From a virus, in IMG/VR virus record IMGVR_UViG_3300028920_000055, positions 26,052-90,051 of that record: a DNA stretch of 64,000 bases; one strand, given 5' to 3'. The notes beneath the pieces are model-generated. The model ran no database searches and was not told the origin of the DNA. It was given only the letters and a program-made list of their open reading frames with translations. Positions 1 to 7,912 of the stretch are shown in pieces (position 1 is the first letter of the stretch; every line of letters starts with the position of its first letter). The position numbers and the translations under genes were made by a program.

Positions 1-2
1 TC

Positions 3-65
3 TGCTTGGAGTGTGAGAAGCTCAAGAGTAAATTGTACAGCAGCGGTAGAAACTATGTATGGTAG
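3..65 (+). CDS. C-terminal end of a gene entering from the left (partial)
   Basis: Frame 3 is open from the window edge to a TAG at 63-65. The 20 visible codons begin with a CxxC pair (CLEC) followed by a Lys/Ser-rich tail, which resembles the zinc-knuckle style of the next gene. The stop lies inside the Shine-Dalgarno of the next gene (start 74), a spacing seen throughout this phage. Frame 2 closes at once; frame 1 stays open a little further but lacks a plausible end. No function can be assigned from so short a piece. Confidence 0.4.
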   Translation, partial: CLECEKLKSKLYSSGRNYVW

Positions 66-73
66 GAGGAACA

Positions 74-478
74 ATGCCACACAAAACAGTTGACCAGATG
101 GACAGCAGACTCAGAGAAAGTCGAGTTTGTTTCGGATGCGGGCATCACTTTAAGGAAGGTGAGCAGGAATGGGCAGCGGAGGATGTAGGAAAGTTGTGTA
201 CAGATTGTATCATTGCTCTACTTGTAGAGGTTAATTGCGCTACAAGTAAAATACTTTCCCACTTAAATGTTCGCATGCACAATGATTCTTTCATCAAGGA
301 TTCCATAGCGGATAAGAACAAAGGCTCCGCTATGGATCTGAAAGACATCATCAATGTTCTTGTAAGCGCAAGAAACAGCTCAATGACGTTGATCCAGAAC
401 GTTTCGTTTCAAGCGGGACTAAAAAGATCCAACATCAAAGGGCCGGAAATCCCCGAAGTATCAGAAGAAGATGAATGA
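74..478 (+). CDS. small putative zinc-binding protein
   Basis: The product is 134 residues. Two Cys pairs near the N-terminus (CFGC and CTDC, about 22 residues apart) look like a four-Cys zinc ribbon or knuckle. The rest is mainly helical with an acidic C-terminus (EVSEEDE). I start at the ATG at 74 because a strong GTAGGAGG lies just upstream; an in-frame ATG at 59 sits before that site and is less likely. It is followed after 10 bases by a glycosyltransferase. I do not recognise a family; a DNA- or protein-binding role is only a guess. Confidence 0.7.
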   Translation: MPHKTVDQMDSRLRESRVCFGCGHHFKEGEQEWAAEDVGKLCTDCIIALLVEVNCATSKILSHLNVRMHNDSFIKDSIADKNKGSAMDLKDIINVLVSARNSSMTLIQNVSFQAGLKRSNIKGPEIPEVSEEDE

Positions 479-488
479 GAGGTGAGAA

Positions 489-1241
489 ATGGGATGGCCA
501 AGTGCTCCAGTTATAGACAAGAAAGATGTTGTAAAGAAGATGAAACTGCAGTTTGGACAAAGTAGTATCGATGTGTGTATTAACACTTACAATCGGTTTC
601 CTTATCTTCAAAAATGCATCTGGTCTATTCTGGCGTCAACGACCATCCCATTTCGTATCTTTGTGTATGATGATCAATCTACTGATGGTACAGTTGATTG
701 GATTAAAGAAATGATAGGAAGGGGATTAATACACAAACTTATACAAAAACCAATAAAGTTAGGTAGCGCCAACAGTCTTAATGAAGTTATTAATTCTTCA
801 AATACACCGTGGTTCGCTTTTGCCAATGACGATATGTGGTTTCATCGTTGGTGGGATTTACTTTCTATTCAACTTGCTATGAAACATTCCGATTGCGGAA
901 TGATTAGTTTATACAATTATACAGCTTTAAAAATTGGAAAAAATTCTAAACAGGTAAATGGTCATTTGAAAGTGGGATCAACTGGACTCGGTGCAGCCTT
1001 ATGTTACCGACCGTCTTTTAAAAAAGCGGGCGGATTCAAATTGAGAACCAATAAAAAGATGGGATTTTTTGCCAATAAATTTTGTAATACTTTTTCAAGA
1101 ATAAATGGAAAGCGTAACGGTATATATCATCATATTCCTTATCTTGTTACAAATATGGATTTACCAAAATGTAATCTTAATGAAAGAGATTATTGTACGA
1201 AAACGGGTTATATCGAATATAGAAAAAGGGAGAAGTTATGA
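489..1241 (+). CDS. GT-A family 2 glycosyltransferase
   Basis: The 250-residue protein has the GT2 layout: an N-terminal nucleotide-sugar-binding strand with CINTYNRFPYLQKC, then YDDQSTDGT around residues 59-67 and the metal/nucleotide DxD-like NDDMW around 113-117. It should transfer a sugar from an NDP-sugar donor to an unknown acceptor in the cytoplasm. It resembles the two GT2 proteins at 21665-22414 and 23375-24112 (shared YNR-x-x-YL and DDMW), so these are probably paralogs. The SD is GAGGTGAGAA. The start of the next gene overlaps its stop (ATGA), which suggests coupled translation. Acceptor and sugar cannot be read from sequence. Confidence 0.88.
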   Translation: MGWPSAPVIDKKDVVKKMKLQFGQSSIDVCINTYNRFPYLQKCIWSILASTTIPFRIFVYDDQSTDGTVDWIKEMIGRGLIHKLIQKPIKLGSANSLNEVINSSNTPWFAFANDDMWFHRWWDLLSIQLAMKHSDCGMISLYNYTALKIGKNSKQVNGHLKVGSTGLGAALCYRPSFKKAGGFKLRTNKKMGFFANKFCNTFSRINGKRNGIYHHIPYLVTNMDLPKCNLNERDYCTKTGYIEYRKREKL

Positions 1242-1675
1242 AATGGTGGATGAAGCCTCAAATAAGGATTTGGGGAAGGCATTTCAATGATCCTGATGAG
1301 TTAGTAAAAAAAGAAGTTGTAATATTTAAGAATGTAAGGGGATTTTATGTTCCATTCCAACCGTGGCCACAATCATTTTTTATTACAAGAGATTTAACAG
1401 AATATGACATGATGGAATTGAGACCGTTGACATTAACATCCTTTTTCATACACGTATTTAGAAATTTTGTAACAATGAATATAAATCGAATAAAATTGTT
1501 ATTATATTATATGGGGTTTATGCATATTCAACACTTAGGGTGTAGAGATTGGGAGTGGAGATGGAAATTTTGGATAGAATTGAAAGAGAGGAAAAGATCG
1601 AATAAAGTGTATGATGCTTATAATAATTTGATGAGAGTGTTTAAGGAAGAAAAACAAAAAAGGAGTAAACAGTAA
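1238..1675 (+). CDS. hypothetical protein, Trp/Arg-rich
   Basis: The 145-residue protein is coupled to the preceding glycosyltransferase by an ATGA overlap and to the following gene by a TAATG overlap. It is unusually rich in Trp, Arg and aromatic residues, with a basic C-terminal tail (EEKQKRSKQ). One stretch around residues 65-95 is fairly hydrophobic but broken by charges, so a membrane helix is doubtful. I do not recognise it. Its tight linkage to the GT2 gene makes an accessory role in that glycosylation step possible. Confidence 0.7.
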   Translation: MKWWMKPQIRIWGRHFNDPDELVKKEVVIFKNVRGFYVPFQPWPQSFFITRDLTEYDMMELRPLTLTSFFIHVFRNFVTMNINRIKLLLYYMGFMHIQHLGCRDWEWRWKFWIELKERKRSNKVYDAYNNLMRVFKEEKQKRSKQ

Positions 1676-2025
1676 TGAAGAAATCAGAATCTCTTGAGTA
1701 TTTGCTTGAGTGTAGCAACATCGAGCTAAATTATTTGCTCAAGAAAAAGGGCTTGTACGGAGATGGCTTTAATTATCTTACTAAGATTCAAAAAGTTGTT
1801 CTTTTGTACAAGAATGACATGGATGATCCTGAAGTAAGAATTATTGTGAAGAAGTTGAAGAGAAAGTTGAGTACTTTTCGTGAAACACAAGTAAATGCTT
1901 TGCGCAAAGCGGCGCACGATAAAAAAATGTTGGCTAAAAAAATGAGGGAGAAATACGGCAATGGGGAAAAGAAAAGTCAAAAGAGTTCCAAGAAAAGAGT
2001 CAGAAAGACTACAGGAGATGATTGA
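1675..2025 (+). CDS. hypothetical Lys-rich helical protein
   Basis: The 116-residue protein is very basic, especially in its last 50 residues, where Lys/Arg dominate (KKSQKSSKKRVRK). The N-terminal half looks helical with Leu-rich repeats of turns. Its start overlaps the stop of the previous gene. Its last 65 bases overlap the next gene in another frame. The basic tail would suit nucleic-acid binding, but no family is recognised. Confidence 0.65.
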   Translation: MKKSESLEYLLECSNIELNYLLKKKGLYGDGFNYLTKIQKVVLLYKNDMDDPEVRIIVKKLKRKLSTFRETQVNALRKAAHDKKMLAKKMREKYGNGEKKSQKSSKKRVRKTTGDD

Positions 2026-2170
2026 CACAATTGTGAAATATCATCAGTTGGTCTTGGAAGAGGATGAATTGGAATTCGTGGATCGAATGAATAACATCGA
2101 TTGTATCGGTGTTACTAAAAAACAAGCTAAAAAGATTCAAACAATTTATGACCATTGTGTTGTCTATTAA
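1961..2170 (+). CDS. hypothetical small protein
   Basis: The 69-residue protein has a basic N-terminus (MGKRKVKRVPRK) followed by a predicted helix and an acidic middle. Its ATG is preceded by GAGGGAGAAA, a good Shine-Dalgarno located inside the upstream gene. Because the two frames overlap by 65 bases, one of them may be spurious; I keep both because both have plausible initiation signals and protein-like composition. Confidence 0.55.
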   Translation: MGKRKVKRVPRKESERLQEMIDTIVKYHQLVLEEDELEFVDRMNNIDCIGVTKKQAKKIQTIYDHCVVY

Positions 2171-2194
2171 ACACCTCTAAATAGGAACGCAGAA

Positions 2195-2222
2195 TTGTTT
2201 TTTTATTTTAAAATTCCATAAT
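2195..2222 (+). promoter_or_regulatory. possible sigma70-like promoter
   Basis: In the 84-base AT-rich gap before the HGG-motif gene, TTGTTT and CATAAT stand 16 bases apart. The match is modest and the whole gap is AT-rich, so this is tentative. Confidence 0.25.
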
Positions 2223-2254
2223 TTTTAGTACTTTTACTTATAAAAGGTGGAGTT

Positions 2255-3205
2255 ATGAATCGAAATCCATTGGATTTACCCTTAAAAGCAGCGGATTCAA
2301 GATGCAACGCAAGAACACCAACCGGATATTGCAAGAACAAGGCCGGATTTAATACTACGCATCCAGGAGAAGGTCGCTGTTATTTGCACGGCGGGTTAAG
2401 TCCAACTACTGGACAAGACAATGACGCTCTTAAAGAGGCCATCTATAGTAAGTTTTTACCAACCACACTTGCTATAGAATTAACCGAAGTAAAGCAAGAT
2501 CCAACTTTTACAACTCTTTTTGAAGAGTTGGCTTTGTTGAAGATAGTGTTACAAGGTTTCCTGTTTAAGTTACCTGCTGATATTGCTGCATCTTGGGGCA
2601 GAAGAGTCTGCCCAATATGTGGCGAAAAGATGAAGAAACAAAAAGGTTGGAAAGTTTTATTGCCCAGGAATTGGAGAGGTGAACAAGAAAGATTTAAACA
2701 ACTTCTTAGCACTATTGAAGCGATTGGTAAAACTTTTGAAAGAATATCTAAACATGAAGAGAGGCAAAGAAGATTTGTAACAATATCCGAAATAGAATCG
2801 ATTATGACTCGTTGGGGTCAGATTCTTATGGATGTTCTTGGAGACGATCCAAGAATCAGCATTATCCAACAAAAAATACTAAATGAGGGCTTTACAAGAA
2901 GGCCTGGTACACAGGATACAGAAAAATTAAAATTGATTAGAGAGTTCCAACGAAGAGTGGAAAATCAAAGACACATTGTAAATAATAAAAGAAGTTTGGG
3001 TGATGCTATAAAACGAGTTATTCCAGAATATTTTGAAGATGTGGAGGATGTTACAGAGGAAGAAGATGAGCCTGATAGAAAGACAACTCATACCCGTGTC
3101 AGTAAACAGAAAAGCCATTCCAGAGATGGTAAGGCAAGAAGGCGGGTCAAGAGCAAGCGAAAGAATGGAGCAAATAGCAATGATGACGCACTTTCAAGCT
3201 CTTGA
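2255..3205 (+). CDS. HGG-motif zinc protein, candidate terminase small subunit
   Basis: The 316-residue protein opens with a Cys/His segment (C-x6-C ... C-x3-HGG, around residues 18-47). This pattern is common near the N-terminus of phage proteins annotated as terminase small subunits or HGG-motif packaging proteins. A second pair, CPICG, lies near residue 117. The middle is helical, and the C-terminus is acidic (around 263-275) and then strongly basic, which suits DNA binding. The SD is AAAGGTGGAG. It is not adjacent to the large terminase (10362), so the small-terminase call is an inference; the winged-helix protein at 9024-9485 is a rival candidate. Confidence 0.6.
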   Translation: MNRNPLDLPLKAADSRCNARTPTGYCKNKAGFNTTHPGEGRCYLHGGLSPTTGQDNDALKEAIYSKFLPTTLAIELTEVKQDPTFTTLFEELALLKIVLQGFLFKLPADIAASWGRRVCPICGEKMKKQKGWKVLLPRNWRGEQERFKQLLSTIEAIGKTFERISKHEERQRRFVTISEIESIMTRWGQILMDVLGDDPRISIIQQKILNEGFTRRPGTQDTEKLKLIREFQRRVENQRHIVNNKRSLGDAIKRVIPEYFEDVEDVTEEEDEPDRKTTHTRVSKQKSHSRDGKARRRVKSKRKNGANSNDDALSSS

Positions 3206-3557
3206 GGATGAAAAGCGTAAAAAGGAATTGGAGGAGCAAGCGGTTGAAATAATCAAAGCCGCCTCTATTAAATCCAAATCCAATTTTTGTCCCCTCTGTA
3301 AAGGTGAAAATGTCATAAATGAAGTAATCACTCCTGTAGGTGTGCTTGATTATTACGAAGTCAAACATATTTGTCTTGATTGCAAAAAGGGTTGGAAGGC
3401 ATTGGTTGCGATAAATCTTGTTTATGATGAATACATCGAGGTACAAAGAGCCAATGGTATTCCACAAAGAATGTTGATAGAGCGTTTACTTACGGCTTTA
3501 TTAAGAGAAGCGCGGAAAAAAATTCTAAAAAATTTAAAGTCGGAATTCGACATTTAA
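3180..3557 (+). CDS. zinc-ribbon protein
   Basis: About 125 residues. A clear four-Cys ribbon is present: CPLC and CLDC, separated by about 28 residues. Helical, charged segments lie on both sides. The open frame extends upstream to 3033, but the ATG pair at 3180/3183 has a GGAG nine bases before it and overlaps the previous gene by only 26 bases, so I choose 3180. The adjacent HGG-motif gene suggests a shared role in DNA recognition or packaging, but no family is recognised. Confidence 0.65.
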   Translation: MMTHFQALEDEKRKKELEEQAVEIIKAASIKSKSNFCPLCKGENVINEVITPVGVLDYYEVKHICLDCKKGWKALVAINLVYDEYIEVQRANGIPQRMLIERLLTALLREARKKILKNLKSEFDI

Positions 3558-3609
3558 CTATGGATAATAAAACATTGAATGATTTCGAAAGATCCAAGAT
3601 ACCAATATG

Positions 3610-3647
3610 TTTGTAAAATAAATTTTCACACTTTAACAGGAGGAAAG
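3610..3647 (+). promoter_or_regulatory. leader with strong Shine-Dalgarno and TTTGTAAAATA box
   Basis: The 94-base gap before the gene at 3652 contains TTTGTAAAATA (3610-3620), the same 11-mer that occurs at 28991-29001 upstream of the head-tail connector gene. It ends with TTAACAGGAGGAAAG (3633-3647), which recurs exactly at 54703-54717. The second element is a near-perfect anti-SD match and implies strong translation of the following gene. Confidence 0.45.
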
Positions 3648-3651
3648 GAAA

Positions 3652-4050
3652 ATGGCTATGCCAAGATTTGATCCTAATGATTGGAAGGAGCGGCTTGAAC
3701 AGAATCTCAGTCACATGGGAGTTTCTGTTAACGAGCTGTTTACTGGCCCTTTCAAGTGGACAGAGTTAACTACTTTCTTGCGCGCAGGCATCACTCTCGC
3801 AGAGGATGCTTTTCCAGAAGATGGAAATGGCCAGGCAAAGAGCTTGCTTGTAATGGCTCTTTGGGACTATTACGATAAAAAGTACAATTTGGTCCAACGG
3901 ATTGATGATCTCGTTGATTTCAGGAAATTCTTGGGCACAATGATCGGCACTGTGATTGAACAGTTCGATTCCGCCGCCATTCGTGGAATCATTGAAAGGA
4001 TCATTATTCCGACAATGGTTGGATTGATCTTTCCAAATCCATCCAAATAG
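3652..4050 (+). CDS. abundant small protein of unknown function
   Basis: The 132-residue protein is helical, with no signal peptide and no convincing membrane span; the C-terminal third is amphipathic (AAIRGIIERIIIPTMVGLIF). It has one of the strongest Shine-Dalgarno sequences in the window and is closed by its own rho-independent terminator (4077-4121), so it is probably made in large amounts as a single-gene unit or at an operon end. That layout matches the tail-tube gene here, so a minor or decoration virion protein is possible. I do not recognise the family. Confidence 0.8.
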   Translation: MAMPRFDPNDWKERLEQNLSHMGVSVNELFTGPFKWTELTTFLRAGITLAEDAFPEDGNGQAKSLLVMALWDYYDKKYNLVQRIDDLVDFRKFLGTMIGTVIEQFDSAAIRGIIERIIIPTMVGLIFPNPSK

Positions 4051-4076
4051 AATCCCTGCGCTGCTGCGCGCCCTCA

Positions 4077-4121
4077 GAGAGGCGGTAATGTTGCCGGTCA
4101 TTGCCGTCTCTCACTTTTTTT
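4077..4121 (+). terminator. rho-independent terminator
   Basis: A 14-bp stem (GAGAGGCGGTAATG / CATTGCCGTCTCTC, two G-T wobbles) with an 8-base loop is followed by ACTTTTTTTG. It directly follows the stop of the gene at 3652-4050. Confidence 0.9.
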
Positions 4122-4152
4122 GTGTTAATTAACTGTTTGTTGGAGGTGTAAA

Positions 4153-4503
4153 ATGGCTCAGAAAGATACTTTCGTACCCAAGTCAACCGTGATAAACGAT
4201 ACCAATGTGGCTGCTGGAAATCATCAGTATGCTTTTCGCGGTACAGAATTCTTACGTTGGCTTATGCAAGTCAACATCAAAAACATCACGGTGAAAATCT
4301 ATGCTTCATTGTGGGACACACCTGGATCTTATGGATGGATTGATATGACATCCTATTTTACTGGGTCGGCAACTATTACATCCAATTCTATGATCATGAA
4401 TACTACCTTAGTACACATGCCGTGGTGGAAGGTGGTATATACTCGATCTAAAGCCACTAATGTGGTAAGAATCGAATTGATGCAATATGATCGGGAGAAA
4501 TGA
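4153..4503 (+). CDS. hypothetical beta-rich protein, probably virion-associated
   Basis: The 116-residue protein is mostly beta by pattern, with many Thr/Asn/Ser and aromatic residues and no long helix. It starts after a strong GTTGGAGGTG site downstream of a terminator, so it probably heads a new transcription or processing unit. Its stop overlaps the start of a small membrane protein. The small size and beta composition resemble minor structural proteins, but no family is recognised. Confidence 0.7.
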   Translation: MAQKDTFVPKSTVINDTNVAAGNHQYAFRGTEFLRWLMQVNIKNITVKIYASLWDTPGSYGWIDMTSYFTGSATITSNSMIMNTTLVHMPWWKVVYTRSKATNVVRIELMQYDREK

Positions 4504-4871
4504 TGGAAATCGAAATGAGCTTGTTAGCAGAAATTGAGCTGATTTTAGTTCTTGCTCTTTCATTCGTTACGGGCCAAATTTTTCATATCATCAAGAAAAA
4601 CAATCTTGAAGATAAAAAAACATTTAAGTGCTGGTTTGCGGAGAATTGGATTTCATTCGTTGTAAACACAGTAATTGGACTTGGAGCACTCGAAGTGCTT
4701 ATGACTCAGTTAACTAATGCGCCAATCAATATCACCGGTTGGATCGTCATTTTTTATACAGGATTAAATGCGGGAATTGCCTCAAATAGTATCGGTACGG
4801 ATACTAAAGAGGGGCAAGTTCAGTTGAAAAATTATACCCAACAATTGCAGCAAAGGAGAAATGTAAAATGA
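4500..4871 (+). CDS. small membrane protein, holin-like
   Basis: The 123-residue protein has hydrophobic segments around residues 8-30, 48-70 and 78-95 and a hydrophilic Gln/Lys-rich tail, a layout consistent with two to three membrane helices. Size and topology fit a holin, but many small phage membrane proteins look like this and no lysis enzyme is adjacent. ATGA couplings join it to both neighbours. Next to it is a protein with an N-terminal export signal. Confidence 0.6.
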   Translation: MMEIEMSLLAEIELILVLALSFVTGQIFHIIKKNNLEDKKTFKCWFAENWISFVVNTVIGLGALEVLMTQLTNAPINITGWIVIFYTGLNAGIASNSIGTDTKEGQVQLKNYTQQLQQRRNVK

Positions 4872-7800
4872 GAGCAATGAAAGTTTTTGGCGCAACAATA
4901 ATACTCGCAGTCATTATTGTTGGATTAGTTGGATTTATTACAGCCCAAACCAATATCTTTGTTCCGCCTGATGAAAGAGCGCGGATACAGAGAGTCATTG
5001 AGGAAATGGATTTTGAACCCACCGGAGATTGGACTTTCACAGGTTCGGTCACAGGTGCTGGAGGTGGTGGAGGTGGATCTTATGATTTGCCATTGAAAGA
5101 TACTGGAGGAACAGTATCTATTGGTGAAATAAGCGGTTACGGGACGAAGTACGAAGTTCCAAGGATGAATGTTGTAGCTAACGCTATGGAATGGGAACAA
5201 GCCGTTTTTACCAATCAATTTGATGCCCCTCTCCAATACATAGCTCTGGCAGATGTGGTTAATATTGGCGGGTTGGGATCTTTTGGAGCTGTTGGACAAG
5301 TAATGAAAGTAAAAGCTGGAGGTACAGAATTAGAATGGGCTAATGATGACAACAGTACTTATACTTTTAGCGATGATTATCTTGATTTGACTGTAGCAGA
5401 CGTAACTTTTGCCCAGCCAGCTAATATTGTAACTGTTGGGAAAAGTGGTGGTGTCGATTACAATACTATTCAAGGGGCAATTGATGCTATTACAGATAAT
5501 GCTACAGATAAAAGATACACAGTTCTTGTTTATCCAGGCACTTATACTGAAAATATTGCCATGGAAGATTTTGTTTCTCTTCATGGTATAGGCAATAGAA
5601 CCAATGCAATTATAGACGGAACTGTGACTTTTGCTTCTGACGCCGGAGATGAATCTGGTTTATTTAATTTAGGAATTAAGGAGACAGTTTCAGCTGATCT
5701 TTCTGGTCTTATTGTCTCTCCAAGTCAAGATCATTACATTCATAACTGTGTGGTCGTTCTTAATTCCACCACTAATGGTGTTCAAGCTACTATGTTTGAT
5801 ATCGATGCGGGAACTTTTAAAATTATAAATTGTGATATTACTTATAATTTTACAGGATCAACTGATTCTAATCAAGAATGGCAAAGATTTGCTGATGTTG
5901 AAAATAGTACAATAATGGATATTTATAATAATTTAATTGACATCGATATTGGAGATGAAGATGATTATGTAGTTGTATTTGACGAAGCTAATACAGCGGC
6001 ATCAGAAATTCATTTCAGTGGTAATGAGATCCATCTTGATCTAAATCATGCCGGTTACGATGGAACCGCTTCAGTCTGTTATCTTCACGGTACAGGTTCG
6101 GAACATTCTATTGGATTTAATCATTTTCACATGACTTCTAATGGTGGTGCTGGGGATACTGGTTATATTTATTATTCCAACGATTTAGCTAATGGTACAA
6201 TTAACTCTACCAGCAATAGAGCGATTGTGTCAGGATTCGATACAGGTCGGTTTTATTCTATTGCAGTTGGGGATGTTATAAATAGCCATGGAGACGAGGT
6301 CCAAACTTCAGACGCTTCAATTTGTAATGGTAGTTGTAATTACGCATCTTCATTTTCGGACGGGAATTTCAATGTAAGCGGTATATTAACAGCTGCACAG
6401 TATTCTGGTATTATGGGTTCAGGTGGATTGCCTGCTTATGGTGCTGTTGGTCAAGTAATGAAAGTCAAAGCTGGTGGCTCGCAATTAGAATGGGCCAACG
6501 ATGACAACGACAATACTGTTTATATGGCCACAAGTCCATTAAATTTAGTCGGAACATCTTTTAATGTTGGTGGCCTATCTTCATATGGTGCTGTTGGTCA
6601 AGTAATGAAAGTTGCTGCGGGCGGATCAAGTCTCGAATGGGGAGCGGTAAGTGGTGGCCATGTAGCTGTAACAGATAGTTTACGTGGAACCAGTCTTGCT
6701 GATAGTTGCACTATTTATGTCCAACCTGGTCAATCTATTGCCAACGCTATTGCGGCAATTGATGATGAAGCTACTGATAAAAGATATACTGTAGTTTTAA
6801 GGAATGGCCGTCATACTATTTCCAGCGAATTGGTTATGGCTCAATATATTTCATTGAGAGGTGAAGATCGTTCTTCCACTTGGATTTATACTTCATCTGC
6901 TTTGGATCCAATGATCCGGCTTGCCAACAACACTACAATTTCTAATATGACAATTTACCACGATGGTGCAAATGGTGATGACCAAGCTATATTTGATACC
7001 AATGGGGCTGGAGTGACCAGTGCTTGGATTATTAATTGTGATTTGCGCCATGATAATACCAGTTGGGATGGTCAAATAGTTTCTTGTCAAACTGGTTCCA
7101 TGACTGATTTTCGAATATTGAATTGTGAATTAAGAGGGGATGATGAAGTTAATCCTGAAGGAGAGGCGGTTTATATTGGTGTAACAGGAGATCCACAGAA
7201 TCCGTGGATTATCAAAGATTGCCACTTTCAAGGTTGGGAAATTGGTATAAGACGATACAATCCTACAATTCAATACGGCTCTATTGTAGATAATTGTACC
7301 TTTCATAGATGCGTTAATCAAGCCTATTACACTCGAACAAGTTATAGTACCACCTTTTATGATTATATGAGTAATTGTGAATTTCAGGAAAATGGATCTG
7401 ATATTCACATTTACAATGAATCGGGTGGAACATTCAATATGGAGTGTAATGGACTTGGAAATTTTGTTTATACAGAATCTGCCAGTACTAATAATGTCGT
7501 ATTTCGCAATTATTTCGATAAAAATAGCTGGACTGATGAAAATGGTGTTATTAATACAACTGGGCCAGTAGTATACGTTCCTAATGCAGCTTCCAATGCT
7601 GGAACTTCTGTTTCCGATGATGGCGCTATTACAGTTACTGCTAAGTTAATGAGAGTTGTTGGAGCCGACGCTGATGCATTACTTGATACAGCTCCGGCTA
7701 TCAATGATGGAGCATATGATGGTCAAATGGTAATTATCCAAGGAACAGCAGATGGCAATACAGTTACAATAGCAGATAATTGTAATACTGCTCTCGCAGG

Positions 7801-7900
7801 GGATGCCAGTTGTATACTTGGAGATGGACATGTTATTTGTCTTATCTGGGATTCTAATGATAGTAATTGGATTGAACAATATAGAAATACTACAAATTAA
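4868..7900 (+). CDS. beta-helix fibre or surface protein with N-terminal signal/anchor
   Basis: The 1010-residue protein starts with a hydrophobic segment (about residues 5-25, ending ITAQT) that looks like a signal peptide or membrane anchor, then a Gly-rich linker. Two right-handed parallel beta-helix regions of pectate-lyase type follow, at about 185-510 and 610-900, each opening with a similar block (AIDAITDNATDKRYTV and AIAAIDDEATDKRYTV). A repeated FGAVGQVMKVKAGG-type unit occurs three times (near 138, 520 and 570). Such beta-helices are typical of tail fibres and depolymerases; no catalytic residues can be named. An export signal is odd for a tail fibre, so display on the infected cell is an alternative. 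Confidence 0.75.
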   Translation: MRAMKVFGATIILAVIIVGLVGFITAQTNIFVPPDERARIQRVIEEMDFEPTGDWTFTGSVTGAGGGGGGSYDLPLKDTGGTVSIGEISGYGTKYEVPRMNVVANAMEWEQAVFTNQFDAPLQYIALADVVNIGGLGSFGAVGQVMKVKAGGTELEWANDDNSTYTFSDDYLDLTVADVTFAQPANIVTVGKSGGVDYNTIQGAIDAITDNATDKRYTVLVYPGTYTENIAMEDFVSLHGIGNRTNAIIDGTVTFASDAGDESGLFNLGIKETVSADLSGLIVSPSQDHYIHNCVVVLNSTTNGVQATMFDIDAGTFKIINCDITYNFTGSTDSNQEWQRFADVENSTIMDIYNNLIDIDIGDEDDYVVVFDEANTAASEIHFSGNEIHLDLNHAGYDGTASVCYLHGTGSEHSIGFNHFHMTSNGGAGDTGYIYYSNDLANGTINSTSNRAIVSGFDTGRFYSIAVGDVINSHGDEVQTSDASICNGSCNYASSFSDGNFNVSGILTAAQYSGIMGSGGLPAYGAVGQVMKVKAGGSQLEWANDDNDNTVYMATSPLNLVGTSFNVGGLSSYGAVGQVMKVAAGGSSLEWGAVSGGHVAVTDSLRGTSLADSCTIYVQPGQSIANAIAAIDDEATDKRYTVVLRNGRHTISSELVMAQYISLRGEDRSSTWIYTSSALDPMIRLANNTTISNMTIYHDGANGDDQAIFDTNGAGVTSAWIINCDLRHDNTSWDGQIVSCQTGSMTDFRILNCELRGDDEVNPEGEAVYIGVTGDPQNPWIIKDCHFQGWEIGIRRYNPTIQYGSIVDNCTFHRCVNQAYYTRTSYSTTFYDYMSNCEFQENGSDIHIYNESGGTFNMECNGLGNFVYTESASTNNVVFRNYFDKNSWTDENGVINTTGPVVYVPNAASNAGTSVSDDGAITVTAKLMRVVGADADALLDTAPAINDGAYDGQMVIIQGTADGNTVTIADNCNTALAGDASCILGDGHVICLIWDSNDSNWIEQYRNTTN
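6437..6612 (+). repeat. internal repeat of the beta-helix gene
   Basis: A 29-base segment beginning TATGGTGCTGTTGG occurs identically at 6437-6465 and 6584-6612. A diverged third copy lies at about 5285-5313. They encode the GAVGQVMKV units, which precede or separate the beta-helix regions and probably act as shaft or linker modules. Confidence 0.8.
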
Positions 7901-7912
7901 TGAGGTGATAAA

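Noticed and set aside
1105-1290. Overlapping + frame across the first GT2 and the next gene
   Set aside because: It competes with two coupled genes that have proper signals.
3033-3179. Upstream extension of the zinc-ribbon gene
   Set aside because: It would overlap the HGG-motif gene by 170 bases, and the good SD is at 3180.
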